From contig JAUSJS010000104.1 in assembly GCA_030647575.1 (NCBI GenBank), positions 1-8,262 on the forward strand: a DNA stretch of 8,262 bases. Direction: 5' to 3'. Origin of the DNA: Candidatus Limnocylindrales bacterium (lineage in GTDB: Bacteria; Chloroflexota; Limnocylindria; Limnocylindrales; CSP1-4). Shown here one piece after another: positions 1 through 8,262 of the stretch (within the stretch, counting starts at the first letter, position 1; each line of letters opens with the position of its first letter). The notes under the pieces are model-generated. The model did not search any database, was not told the DNA's origin, and worked only from the letters and a program-made list of their open reading frames with translations. Both the position numbers and the translations under genes were made by a program.

Positions 1-2651
<2,651 letters not shown>

Positions 2652-2712
2652 GAAGCACCACTCCTTGACGGAGGAAGACAGGGGGAAGAGAGGCCGAGCT
2701 CACAGAAGGAGT

Positions 2713-2740
2713 AGGATACCGCGATTTCGCCTCCTGTCAA
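2713..2740 (-). promoter_or_regulatory. sigma70-type promoter for rpoB
   Basis: On the minus strand a perfect -35 box TTGACA (2740-2735) is followed by a 16-nt spacer and the -10 box TATCCT (2718-2713), which fits the TANNNT core. Transcription would start near 2703-2706, giving an mRNA leader of about 50-55 nt that carries the AAGGAG of rpoB. The site lies between the stop of the small membrane ORF (2766) and the rpoB ATG. It was read by eye and not measured. Confidence 0.6.
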
Positions 2741-2765
2741 ACGGCTCGGGCGCGCCGGCCGTATC

Positions 2766-2945
2766 TCAGTTCGAGGCCAGGCTGAGCACGACCCAAGCCA
2801 CCGCGCCGAGCGCAACCTGCCCGAGAGCGATGATGTAGATCCTTCGCATGTCCCGCTGCCACTCGGGTTTATCGCGGTTGAAGAAGGCAAGGGCGGCGAC
2901 CGCAACGCCCGACCCAGATAGGAATAGCGGTATCGCGAGGTCCAT
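2766..2945 (-). CDS. small two-helix membrane protein, unrecognised (59 aa)
   Basis: I do not recognise this gene. The 59-codon ORF runs ATG (2945) to TGA (2766). Residues about 4-22 are hydrophobic (IPLFLSGSGVAVAALAFF), residues 23-35 are a charged turn (NRDKPEWQRDMRR, net positive), and residues 36-57 form a second hydrophobic helix (IYIIALGQVALGAVAWVVLS). By the positive-inside rule the turn should be cytoplasmic with both ends outside. There is no cleavable signal peptide or Cys. An in-frame TAG lies five codons upstream and no other start exists between, so the ATG is the only choice. There is no Shine-Dalgarno; a TAGAGT at 2952-2957 could give a leaderless mRNA. It uses rarer codons (ATA, CTA, AGG, CGA, AAA), unlike the ribosomal genes, which suggests weak expression. 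It lies in the sense direction between rplL and rpoB. The hydrophobic-charged-hydrophobic pattern supports a real gene, but chance cannot be excluded. Confidence 0.6.
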   Translation of the reverse strand: MDLAIPLFLSGSGVAVAALAFFNRDKPEWQRDMRRIYIIALGQVALGAVAWVVLSLASN

Positions 2946-2951
2946 CCCGGG

Positions 2952-2957
2952 ACTCTA
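2952..2957 (-). promoter_or_regulatory. possible -10 box for a leaderless mRNA of the small membrane ORF
   Basis: TAGAGT on the minus strand fits TANNNT. Its last base is 7 nt before the A of the ATG at 2945, exactly where -7 would fall if that A were +1. No convincing -35 box sits at the usual distance and no Shine-Dalgarno lies upstream of the ATG. The two facts together suggest a leaderless transcript; the short motif alone is weak. Confidence 0.3.
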
Positions 2958-3079
2958 ACGCCCGCCGGGATGTCGCGGATCGTGAAACGGACCCACTACC
3001 GAGCACCCGGCAGTGGCGGGTCGGGCGCCGGCCGAGACCTGGGACCGGACGTCGCGGCGCCGGCTGGCGACCCTAGGAC

Positions 3080-3108
3080 CCGTTGTGCGCGTGTGAGGCG
3101 CACAACGG
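3080..3108 (-). terminator. perfect 11-bp hairpin, candidate attenuator after rplL
   Basis: The arms at 3080-3090 and 3098-3108 are fully complementary (CCGTTGTGCGC with GCGCACAACGG) around a 7-nt loop. It lies about 140 nt beyond the rplL stop. No U tract follows on either strand, so it is not a classical intrinsic terminator. It may be an attenuator, an RNA-processing stem or, as DNA, a protein-binding dyad. Confidence 0.35.
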
Positions 3109-3208
3109 CCACGAACCTCTCGTGAACCGACGCCGAGACGACATGATGTGCCGCCTTTCGACGGCGGCCGTGCCCGCCTGTTCGGAATGTGCGCCTGACA
3201 GACGCACA
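3084..3208. repeat. two copies of a 21-nt dyad TGTGCG-N9-CGCACA
   Basis: The copies occupy 3084-3104 and 3188-3208. Both have identical 6-nt arms and a 9-nt centre, and on the minus strand they agree at 17 of 21 positions (the centres are CCTCACACG and TCTGTCAGG). Their centres are 104 bp apart, close to ten turns of B-DNA, so both would face the same side of the helix. They could be paired operator sites or duplicated RNA hairpins. Confidence 0.6.
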
Positions 3209-3246
3209 GTCCCCTCGAGAACCCGCGACCGACCAGGCGAACCGCC

Positions 3247-3642
3247 CTATTTGATCTCGACCTTTGCCCCTTGTTCCTCGAGCGCGGCCTTGATCTTCTC
3301 CGCCTCGTCTCGGGCAACGCCCTCCTTGACGGCCCTGGGGGTCGCGTCGACGAGGTCCTTGGCCTCCTTGAGGCCAAGGCCGGTCAACTCGCGCACGACC
3401 TTGATAACCGGGATCTTGTTCGGCCCGATCTCGGTCAGCGTCGCGCTGAACTCGGTCTGCTCCTCGGCGGCGGCCGGCGCGGCTGCCTCGCCACTACCGG
3501 CGGTCGTTGCCGCGGCGACCGCAGCCGGAGCGGCGGCGGTCACGCCGTAGCGCTCCTCGAAGCGCTTGATGAACTCGGACAGCTCGAGCACGGTCATCTT
3601 GTCGATCGCTTCGAGCAGGTCGTCCTGGGTCTGGACTGCCAT
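3247..3642 (-). CDS. rplL: 50S ribosomal protein L7/L12
   Basis: bL12, the mobile stalk protein that recruits and stimulates translational GTPases such as EF-Tu and EF-G. The 131 residues show the full layout: an N-terminal dimerisation helix pair (about 1-33, LLEAIDKMTVLELSEFIKRF) that docks on L10, an Ala-rich flexible hinge (about 35-61), and the C-terminal domain (about 64-131) with the factor-binding segment IPVIKVVRELTGLGLKEAKDLV and the end GAKVEIK. The ATG at 3642 has AAGGAG (3650-3655) 7 nt upstream. It lies 51 nt after rplJ, which fits joint translation and L10 feedback. Its own site is strong, as expected for the multi-copy stalk protein. Length and motifs are ordinary. Confidence 0.98.
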   Translation of the reverse strand: MAVQTQDDLLEAIDKMTVLELSEFIKRFEERYGVTAAAPAAVAAATTAGSGEAAAPAAAEEQTEFSATLTEIGPNKIPVIKVVRELTGLGLKEAKDLVDATPRAVKEGVARDEAEKIKAALEEQGAKVEIK

Positions 3643-3693
3643 GGAATATCTCCTTCGTGGGTGCTGGTCAGATGGTCGTGTGGAGCGCGGCGG

Positions 3694-4245
3694 CTAGGCG
3701 CCGCGGTTCGCGCTGGAGTTGGCGCCTGCCGTCGCCTTTTGCTCAACGACCTGCTGCAGGGCGTAGCCCAGGTTGCGCAGCGGCGCGGCGAACAGGCCGG
3801 CGAGGGTGCTCACCGGCGCCTGCATCCCACCGACCAGCCTGGCCAGCAGAACGTCGCGCGACGGCAGCGCGGCAAGCCGGATCACATCGTCGGCGCCGAT
3901 GGCTCGATCGCCAAGGACGCCGCCGGTGATCCGGACGATCCGGGCGTACGGCCGGGTTGCATCGAGAACGGCCTTGGCGGTACCGGTCTCGTCGTTCCCG
4001 AAGGCGATCGCGGTCGGGCCGACCAGGAGCGGGCGGAGCGCCGTCCCCACCGAGCCATCGGCGGCGATGCGCATCAGGCGATTCTTGACGATGCGGTAGG
4101 TGACGTCCTGCTTGCGCAGAGCGCGCCGGATTTCGGCGATCTCCTTCACCTTGAGGCCGCGGTACTCGGAGACGATCATCGTCCGGGCCTTGGCGAGCTC
4201 CTCGCGCAACTCGGCGACCGTCTCTCGTTTGGCCTCTGTGGGCAT
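3694..4245 (-). CDS. rplJ: 50S ribosomal protein L10
   Basis: uL10 anchors the L12 dimers to 23S rRNA beside L11 at the GTPase-associated centre. The 183-residue protein has an rRNA-binding N-terminal domain (about 1-130; opening VAELREELAKARTMIVSEYRGL and the motif TYRIVKNRLMRIA) and a C-terminal helix that carries L12 (about 140-172, APVSTLAGLFAAPLRNLGYALQQVVEQ). A short Ala/Ser-rich tail follows, making it slightly longer than the usual 165-180 residues. The ATG at 4245 has AGGAGG (4251-4256) 5 nt upstream. The structured leader before it suggests autogenous repression by the L10-L12 complex, the known mechanism for this operon. It is followed by rplL after 51 nt. Confidence 0.97.
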   Translation of the reverse strand: MPTEAKRETVAELREELAKARTMIVSEYRGLKVKEIAEIRRALRKQDVTYRIVKNRLMRIAADGSVGTALRPLLVGPTAIAFGNDETGTAKAVLDATRPYARIVRITGGVLGDRAIGADDVIRLAALPSRDVLLARLVGGMQAPVSTLAGLFAAPLRNLGYALQQVVEQKATAGANSSANRGA

Positions 4246-4260
4246 GGGGCCCTCCTGTGC

Positions 4261-4389
4261 TTCGGCACGCGACCGGCGTGCGACGGTGGGCCCCGATCGA
4301 TGATCGGGTGGCCCCTGCGACGGCCCTTGGGAGCCTCCCCGGAAGGAGGCCCACCCCAGATCGCAGGGGCGCTGCCCACCCGAAGGTGG
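4261..4389 (-). promoter_or_regulatory. L10 leader (ribosomal-protein autoregulatory mRNA structure)
   Basis: On the mRNA, reading towards rplJ: a CCACC-UUCG-GGUGG tetraloop hairpin (4389-4376); a perfect 10-bp stem GCCCCTGCGA/TCGCAGGGGC (4370-4361 with 4320-4311) enclosing a GCCTCC/GGAGGC hairpin (4350-4333); a CCCGATC/GATCGGG hairpin (4308-4292); and GCACGC/GCGTGC (4281-4265), just before the AGGAGG of rplJ. Position and branched shape match the known L10 leader class, in which L10(L12)4 binds its own mRNA. No U tract is present, so translational control is more likely than attenuation. The exact protein-binding bases were not identified. Confidence 0.65.
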
Positions 4390-4751
4390 AGCGGCACCGG
4401 TCTGCCTCGGCGTGCTCGCCGTCGTCCCCGATCGCGCTGCCGACCTCGAGGGTCCTCGGCGCGTTCGGTCCGATCCGGCGGATCAAGCCCCGACCGTCAG
4501 CCACCACGACGGTGGGCGGCGGGCAAGGGCGCAGGCTGTCTGCGGCGGTCCGTCTGATGTTCGGCGACCATCCGCACCCATCTCCGGCGTTGGCGCCTCC
4601 GCCCGCTCGCTCACGCATCTGGGGTGCGCTCGCTCCGCGTGCTCAGCGCCCCCTTGGATCTGGCTACTGCTGCTCGCCGAACTATTGTGTCAGAGAACGG
4701 CCTCTCGGCCGCCACACGTCTGGTGGCCGGCAGTGCCGACCGGAGATTGGT
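4390..4751. other. distal rplA-rplJ spacer, no gene seen
   Basis: About 360 nt between the rplA stop and the L10 leader. On the minus strand it holds a GCCAC/GTGGC hairpin (4727-4711), a CGGCC-GAGA-GGCCG hairpin (4711-4698), and a longer stem GGGG-GCGCT with AGCGC-A-CCCC (4653-4621; 9 bp, one bulge, 14-nt loop). The element GAGCGAGCG occurs twice near 4605 and 4630. No convincing promoter was found: CTGACA at 4693-4688 has no -10 box at a normal distance. No ORF of protein-like composition is confined to this stretch. Confidence 0.5.
4698..4711 (-). terminator. short GNRA-loop hairpin after rplA, weak terminator or attenuator
   Basis: CGGCC-GAGA-GGCCG lies about 40 nt beyond the rplA stop. 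It has a 5-bp GC stem with a stable GNRA tetraloop and is followed on the mRNA by TTCTCT, a poor U tract. It may partly separate rplKA from rplJL transcription or protect an mRNA 3' end. Evidence is structural only. Confidence 0.3.
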
Positions 4752-5459
4752 CTAGGCGGCAGCGGCCGCAAGGACACCGGGCACATCAACCCGGATGCCC
4801 GGGCCCATCGTGCTGGCGATCGTCAGTCCCTTGATGTATTGGCCCTTGGCGCCGGTCGGCTTGGCGCGGTTGATCGCCTCGACCAGGGCGGCCAGGTTGT
4901 CGAGCAGCGCGGTCGCCTCGAAGCTGCTCTTGCCGACAGCGGCGTGGACGATCCCTGCCTTGTCCACTCGGAACTCGACCCGACCGGCCTTGACCTCCTT
5001 GACCGCTCGCTCGAGATCGAAGGTGATCGTGCCCGCCTTTGGGTTCGGCATCAGGCCTCGACGGCCGAGGATCTTGCCGAGCTTGCCGACCATGCCCATG
5101 GAATCGGGGGTCGCCAGGGCGACATCGAAGTCGAGCCAGCCGGCCTCGATCTTCTTGACCAGGTCGTCACCGCCGACCTCGTCCGCCCCGGCGCGCAGCG
5201 CTTCCTGCGCCTTCTCGCCCTGGGCGAAGACGGCGACGCGCACGGTCTTGCCGGTGCCGTGGGGCAGGACGACCGTGCCGCGGACCATCTGGTCGGCGTG
5301 GCGTGGGTCGACCCCCAGTCGAAGGTGGACCTCGATCGAGGCATCGAACGCGACGGTCGTGGTCTGCTTGGCGAGCTCGACCGCCTGGAGCGGCGGGTAG
5401 ACCACCGTGCGATCGACGAGCTTCGCCGCTTCGAGGTATTTCTTGCCGTGCTTTGCCAT
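4752..5459 (-). CDS. rplA: 50S ribosomal protein L1
   Basis: uL1 builds the L1 stalk on 23S rRNA that helps release deacylated tRNA from the E site; in many bacteria it also represses its own mRNA. The 235 residues match the usual length. The signature GRRGLMPNPKAGT is at 132-144, followed by VEFRVDK (161-167) and the C-terminal rRNA-binding segment AKPTGAKGQYIKGL (199-212). The protein ends in a run of five Ala. The ATG at 5459 is preceded by GGAAGGAA (5467-5474). An ATG at 5467 overlaps this site but reads in another frame that does not give L1. It follows rplK after 100 nt containing two hairpins, a plausible place for L1 feedback. It is separated from rplJ by an unusually long 506-nt spacer. 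Confidence 0.98.
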   Translation of the reverse strand: MAKHGKKYLEAAKLVDRTVVYPPLQAVELAKQTTTVAFDASIEVHLRLGVDPRHADQMVRGTVVLPHGTGKTVRVAVFAQGEKAQEALRAGADEVGGDDLVKKIEAGWLDFDVALATPDSMGMVGKLGKILGRRGLMPNPKAGTITFDLERAVKEVKAGRVEFRVDKAGIVHAAVGKSSFEATALLDNLAALVEAINRAKPTGAKGQYIKGLTIASTMGPGIRVDVPGVLAAAAA

Positions 5460-5478
5460 GTCGTCATTCCTTCCGTTC

Positions 5479-5540
5479 GGTCGAGCTTGACCCGACCTCC
5501 CCCTTGACGCGGGGTTGGCGTTTCAGCGGTGCGGCACCGC
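5479..5540 (-). promoter_or_regulatory. hairpins in the rplK-rplA spacer, possible L1 feedback site
   Basis: Two stems lie in the mRNA ahead of rplA: GCGGTG-CCG-CACCGC (5540-5526) and GGTCG/CGACC with a 9-nt loop (5497-5479). The second ends 4 nt before the GGAAGGAA ribosome site at 5474-5467. L1 is known to bind a stem in its own operon mRNA, so this is a candidate target, but I could not match the established L1-binding loop base by base. Confidence 0.35.
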
Positions 5541-5559
5541 CGGCGCGAGAGGTCCTCGC

Positions 5560-5985
5560 CTAGCCGACGACCTCGATGCCCATGCTTCGGGCAGTGCCTT
5601 CGATCTGGCGCATCGCTGCGTCGGCATCGTTGGCATTGAGGTCGGCCATCTTGATCGCCGCGATCTCGCGGACCTGGTCTCGCGTGACGCGCCCAACCTT
5701 GTCGCGCAGCGGCGTCCCCGAGCCCTTGTCGACACCGGCTGCCTTGCGCAGCAGGTCCGCCGCGGGCGGCGTCTTGAGGATGAACGTGAACGAGCGATCC
5801 TCGAAGATCGTGATCTGGGCCGGGATGACCTGGCCGGCCTTGTCGGCGGTCCTCTCGTTGTACGACTTGGTGAACTCGATGATGTTGATGCCGTGCGGGC
5901 CCAGGGCGGTGCCGACCGGCGGGGCCGGCGTCGCCTTCCCAGCCGGAAGCTGGAGGGTCAGGACGATGCGGATCTTCTTGGCCAC
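5560..5985 (-). CDS. rplK: 50S ribosomal protein L11
   Basis: uL11 sits at the base of the L10/L12 stalk on the 23S GTPase-associated RNA, works with elongation factors and is needed for RelA activation. The 141 residues are the normal length. The N-terminal domain (about 1-70) carries the proline loop PAPPVGTALGPHG (20-32); the C-terminal RNA-binding domain has RSFTFILKTPPAADLL (64-79) and the signature NANDADAAMRQIEGTARSMG (118-136). Translation starts at GTG (5985), since MAKKIR is the conserved beginning and no ATG is near. Its AAGGA lies rather far upstream, partly inside the end of nusG, which stops 20 nt before; coupling to nusG translation is likely. Oddity: Thr26 replaces the proline common in the PPVGPALG loop, a region that contacts thiopeptide antibiotics. 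Confidence 0.98.
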   Translation of the reverse strand: MAKKIRIVLTLQLPAGKATPAPPVGTALGPHGINIIEFTKSYNERTADKAGQVIPAQITIFEDRSFTFILKTPPAADLLRKAAGVDKGSGTPLRDKVGRVTRDQVREIAAIKMADLNANDADAAMRQIEGTARSMGIEVVG

Positions 5986-6005
5986 GGGACTTCAGGATTC
6001 CTTTC

Positions 6006-6578
6006 TCAGAGCTTCTCGACCTGCAGGAAGTCGAGCTCGACCGGGGTCTCCCGGCCGAAGATGCTCACCAGGACCTTGACCTTGTTGCGCTCCGGGTTGA
6101 CCTCGTCGACCGTGCCGATGAACTCGGCGAACGGCCCGTCGGTGACCCTCACGCTCTGGCCCTTGGTGAAGGCGACGCGATACTTGGGTGTCTCGACGCC
6201 CATGTGCCGCAGGATCTGCTTGACCTCGTTCTCATCGAGGGGAATGGGTTCGCTGCGAACGCCCGGGATGTTGGCGCCGCCGACGAAGCTGGTGACCCCC
6301 GGCGTGTTTCGAACGACGAACCAGCTATCCGGATCCAGGACCATCTCGACCAGGACGTAACCCGGGTAGACCTTCTTCTGAACGGTGTGACGCTGGCCCT
6401 GGCGGATCTCGATCTCGTCTTCCATCGGCACGAGGACCTGGAAGATCTTGTCGTCCATCCCCATGGATTCAATCCGATGCTCGAGGTTGGCCTTGACCTT
6501 GTTCTCGTAGCCGGAGTAGGTGTGGATGACGTACCAGCGCTTCTCGGGTGCGCGCGCCTCCGTCGTCGTCTCGGTCAT
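6006..6578 (-). CDS. nusG: transcription termination/antitermination protein NusG
   Basis: NusG binds the RNA polymerase clamp through its NGN domain and contacts ribosomal protein S10 or Rho through its KOW domain. The NGN domain spans about residues 14-122 (WYVIHTYSGYENKVKANLEHRI at the start, VYPGYVLVEM at 70-79, NTPGVTSFVG at 91-100). The KOW domain is about 137-170 (TKGQSVRVTDGPFAEFIGTV). There is no extra inserted domain. Two adjacent ATGs exist (6581 and 6578). The AGGAG at 6584-6588 is only 2 nt from the first but 5 nt from the second, so I chose 6578, giving 190 residues; the other choice adds one Met. The AGGAG overlaps the TAG of secE, a sign of translational coupling. Confidence 0.97.
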   Translation of the reverse strand: MTETTTEARAPEKRWYVIHTYSGYENKVKANLEHRIESMGMDDKIFQVLVPMEDEIEIRQGQRHTVQKKVYPGYVLVEMVLDPDSWFVVRNTPGVTSFVGGANIPGVRSEPIPLDENEVKQILRHMGVETPKYRVAFTKGQSVRVTDGPFAEFIGTVDEVNPERNKVKVLVSIFGRETPVELDFLQVEKL

Positions 6579-6586
6579 CATCGCTC

Positions 6587-6769
6587 CTAGACCGGGATCT
6601 GAGCGATCGCGACCGAGAACACGCTGTCCAGGACCGTGATGTAGATGCCCACGACGAGACTGATCGCAAAGACCAGCACGGTCAGGTTGCGAACCTGCTC
6701 ACGTGTGGGCCACGAGACCTTGCGGAGCTCGGACCAGACTTCGTCGAAATAGCGGCGGATGCGGGTCAC
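6587..6769 (-). CDS. secE: preprotein translocase subunit SecE
   Basis: SecE clamps the SecY channel in the inner membrane and is essential for Sec export. This is the short, single-helix form (60 residues) found in most non-proteobacterial lineages. Residues 1-28 form the amphipathic cytoplasmic part with the conserved ELRKVSWPTREQVRN (14-28); the membrane helix is about 30-56. Translation appears to start at GTG (6769), as no ATG precedes the conserved region and the frame runs openly further upstream. The Shine-Dalgarno is weak (GAGAAG-like). The gene begins 36 nt after the 3' end of tRNA-Trp and its stop overlaps the ribosome site of nusG. Synteny with nusG makes the call very firm. Confidence 0.95.
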   Translation of the reverse strand: MTRIRRYFDEVWSELRKVSWPTREQVRNLTVLVFAISLVVGIYITVLDSVFSVAIAQIPV

Positions 6770-6805
6770 GTCGGTTGTTCTTCTCTCAGCGCTACGGAAG
6801 TAAGG

Positions 6806-6881
6806 TGGCAGGGGCGATAGGACTCGAACCTACAACCGCCGGTTTTGGAGACCGGTGCTCTGCCAATTGAGCTACACCCCT
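6806..6881 (-). tRNA. trnW: tRNA-Trp (anticodon CCA), 3' CCA encoded
   Basis: A full cloverleaf folds: acceptor AGGGGTG/CGCCCCT (one T-G pair), D stem GCTC/GAGC, anticodon stem CCGGT/ACCGG with loop CTCCAAA, and T arm GTAGG-TTCGAGT-CCTAT. The anticodon CCA (6848-6846) reads UGG, hence Trp, and the discriminator is G (6809), usual for bacterial tRNA-Trp. The terminal CCA (6808-6806) is encoded. The gene sits inside the operon, 14 nt after rpmG and 36 nt before secE, so it must be cut out of a longer mRNA. A Trp tRNA next to secE is a known bacterial arrangement. Confidence 0.97.
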
Positions 6882-6895
6882 GCGGGCCGGCTGCC

Positions 6896-7060
6896 TTACT
6901 TCGCCTCGCGGTGAAGTGTATGTCGTCGGCAGCGCGGACAGTATTTCTGCAGTTCGATCCGGTTGGGGTCGTTCCTCTTGTTCTTGCGGGTGGTGTACGT
7001 CCGCTCCTTGCACTCGCTGCACGCGAGCTGGATCGTGGGACGAGCTTCGACCTTCGCCAT
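6896..7060 (-). CDS. rpmG: 50S ribosomal protein L33, zinc-binding form
   Basis: bL33 is a small large-subunit protein near the E site. The ORF encodes 54 residues, starting MAKVEARPTIQLACSECK. Two CxxC pairs, Cys14/Cys17 and Cys41/Cys44, form the zinc ribbon of the C+ type; many bacteria also keep a Cys-free copy for zinc starvation, and none is seen here. The family motif TTRKNKRNDPNRIELQKYC spans 23-41. It starts 6 nt after the tuf stop with only a weak ribosome site overlapping the end of tuf, so translational coupling to tuf is likely. Codon use is mixed (CGT, CGA, ACA, CTT, AAA), in contrast to tuf. Confidence 0.97.
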   Translation of the reverse strand: MAKVEARPTIQLACSECKERTYTTRKNKRNDPNRIELQKYCPRCRRHTLHREAK

Positions 7061-7066
7061 GTCGCC

Positions 7067-8262
<1,196 letters not shown>

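Larger units (their letters stand above)
2946..3246. other. rplL to small-ORF spacer, hairpin-rich, no gene seen
   Basis: These 301 nt follow the rplL stop. On the minus strand they hold, in order, a TGTGCG-N9-CGCACA dyad (3208-3188), a GCCGCC/GGCGGC hairpin with 7-nt loop (3168-3150), a CACGA/TCGTG hairpin (3124-3110) and a perfect 11-bp hairpin (3108-3080), then direct copies of GGCGCCGGC near 3025 and 3057. No hairpin is followed by a U run. No ORF with protein-like composition was found. In E. coli the rplL-rpoB gap carries an attenuator and an RNase III site; a similar role here is an inference. Confidence 0.55.

Noticed and set aside
3141..3149. ACATGATGT near-palindrome between rplL and the small ORF
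   Set aside because: Only 9 nt with an odd centre, single copy and no positional link to a gene start; too short to claim as an operator.
3271..4557. 428-codon plus-strand ORF across rplL and rplJ
   Set aside because: Antisense shadow of two certain genes with low-complexity Gly/Arg/Leu composition and no motif.
3743..4618. 291-codon minus-strand ORF starting in the rplA-rplJ spacer and running into rplJ
   Set aside because: It overlaps rplJ in another frame, and its Arg/Gly/Ala-rich sequence shows no recognisable fold. The spacer part alone does not look coding.
4688..4693. CTGACA as a -35 box for rplJL
   Set aside because: No TANNNT-like -10 box occurs 16-19 nt downstream; a nearby CACAAT has no matching -35 box.
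4257..5507. 416-codon plus-strand ORF across the L10 leader and rplA
   Set aside because: Antisense to rplA; the part over the spacer is Pro/Arg/Ser-rich without protein-like periodicity.

Overview
This window is a stretch of the bacterial transcription/translation core, with every supported gene on the minus strand. Read in the direction of transcription (from high to low coordinates) the order is tuf (EF-Tu) - rpmG (L33) - tRNA-Trp(CCA) - secE - nusG - rplK (L11) - rplA (L1) - rplJ (L10) - rplL (L7/L12) - a small unrecognised membrane-protein ORF - rpoB (RNA polymerase beta). tuf is complete except for the first base of its start codon, which lies just beyond base 8262. rpoB is cut at base 1, leaving its first 883 residues.

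The DNA is strongly GC-rich, and many large spurious ORFs lie opposite the real genes. The gene order and the style of the RpoB N-terminus (a segment resembling ISPIKDFTG followed by LDYEFG) suggest a high-GC Chloroflexota-like bacterium. This taxonomic reading is an inference from remembered family sequence, not a search result.

Layout: 8262-6896 holds tuf and rpmG, 6 nt apart. 6881-6806 is tRNA-Trp, placed in the same transcript with only 14 and 36 nt of flank. 6769-5560 is the tight secE-nusG-rplK block. A 100-nt spacer with hairpins leads to rplA (5459-4752). A 506-nt spacer with several hairpins, whose proximal part looks like an L10 autoregulatory leader, leads to rplJ and rplL (4245-3247). 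The rplL-rpoB interval (3246-2652) is the least ordinary part: two near-identical TGTGCG-N9-CGCACA dyads, a perfect 11-bp hairpin, a 59-codon ORF for a two-helix membrane hairpin with a possible leaderless start, and a good sigma70-type promoter in front of rpoB.

The products form one growth-linked set: EF-Tu, L33, L11, L1 and the L10/L12 stalk serve translation; tRNA-Trp supplies Trp; SecE serves protein export; NusG links RNA polymerase to the ribosome or Rho; RpoB is the polymerase core. I found no mobile element, CRISPR array or obvious multi-gene novel system. The best candidates for something undescribed are the small membrane ORF with its flanking dyads between rplL and rpoB, the switch-like pairing in the L10 leader, and two substitutions at antibiotic-contact positions (RpoB Ser421, L11 Thr26).
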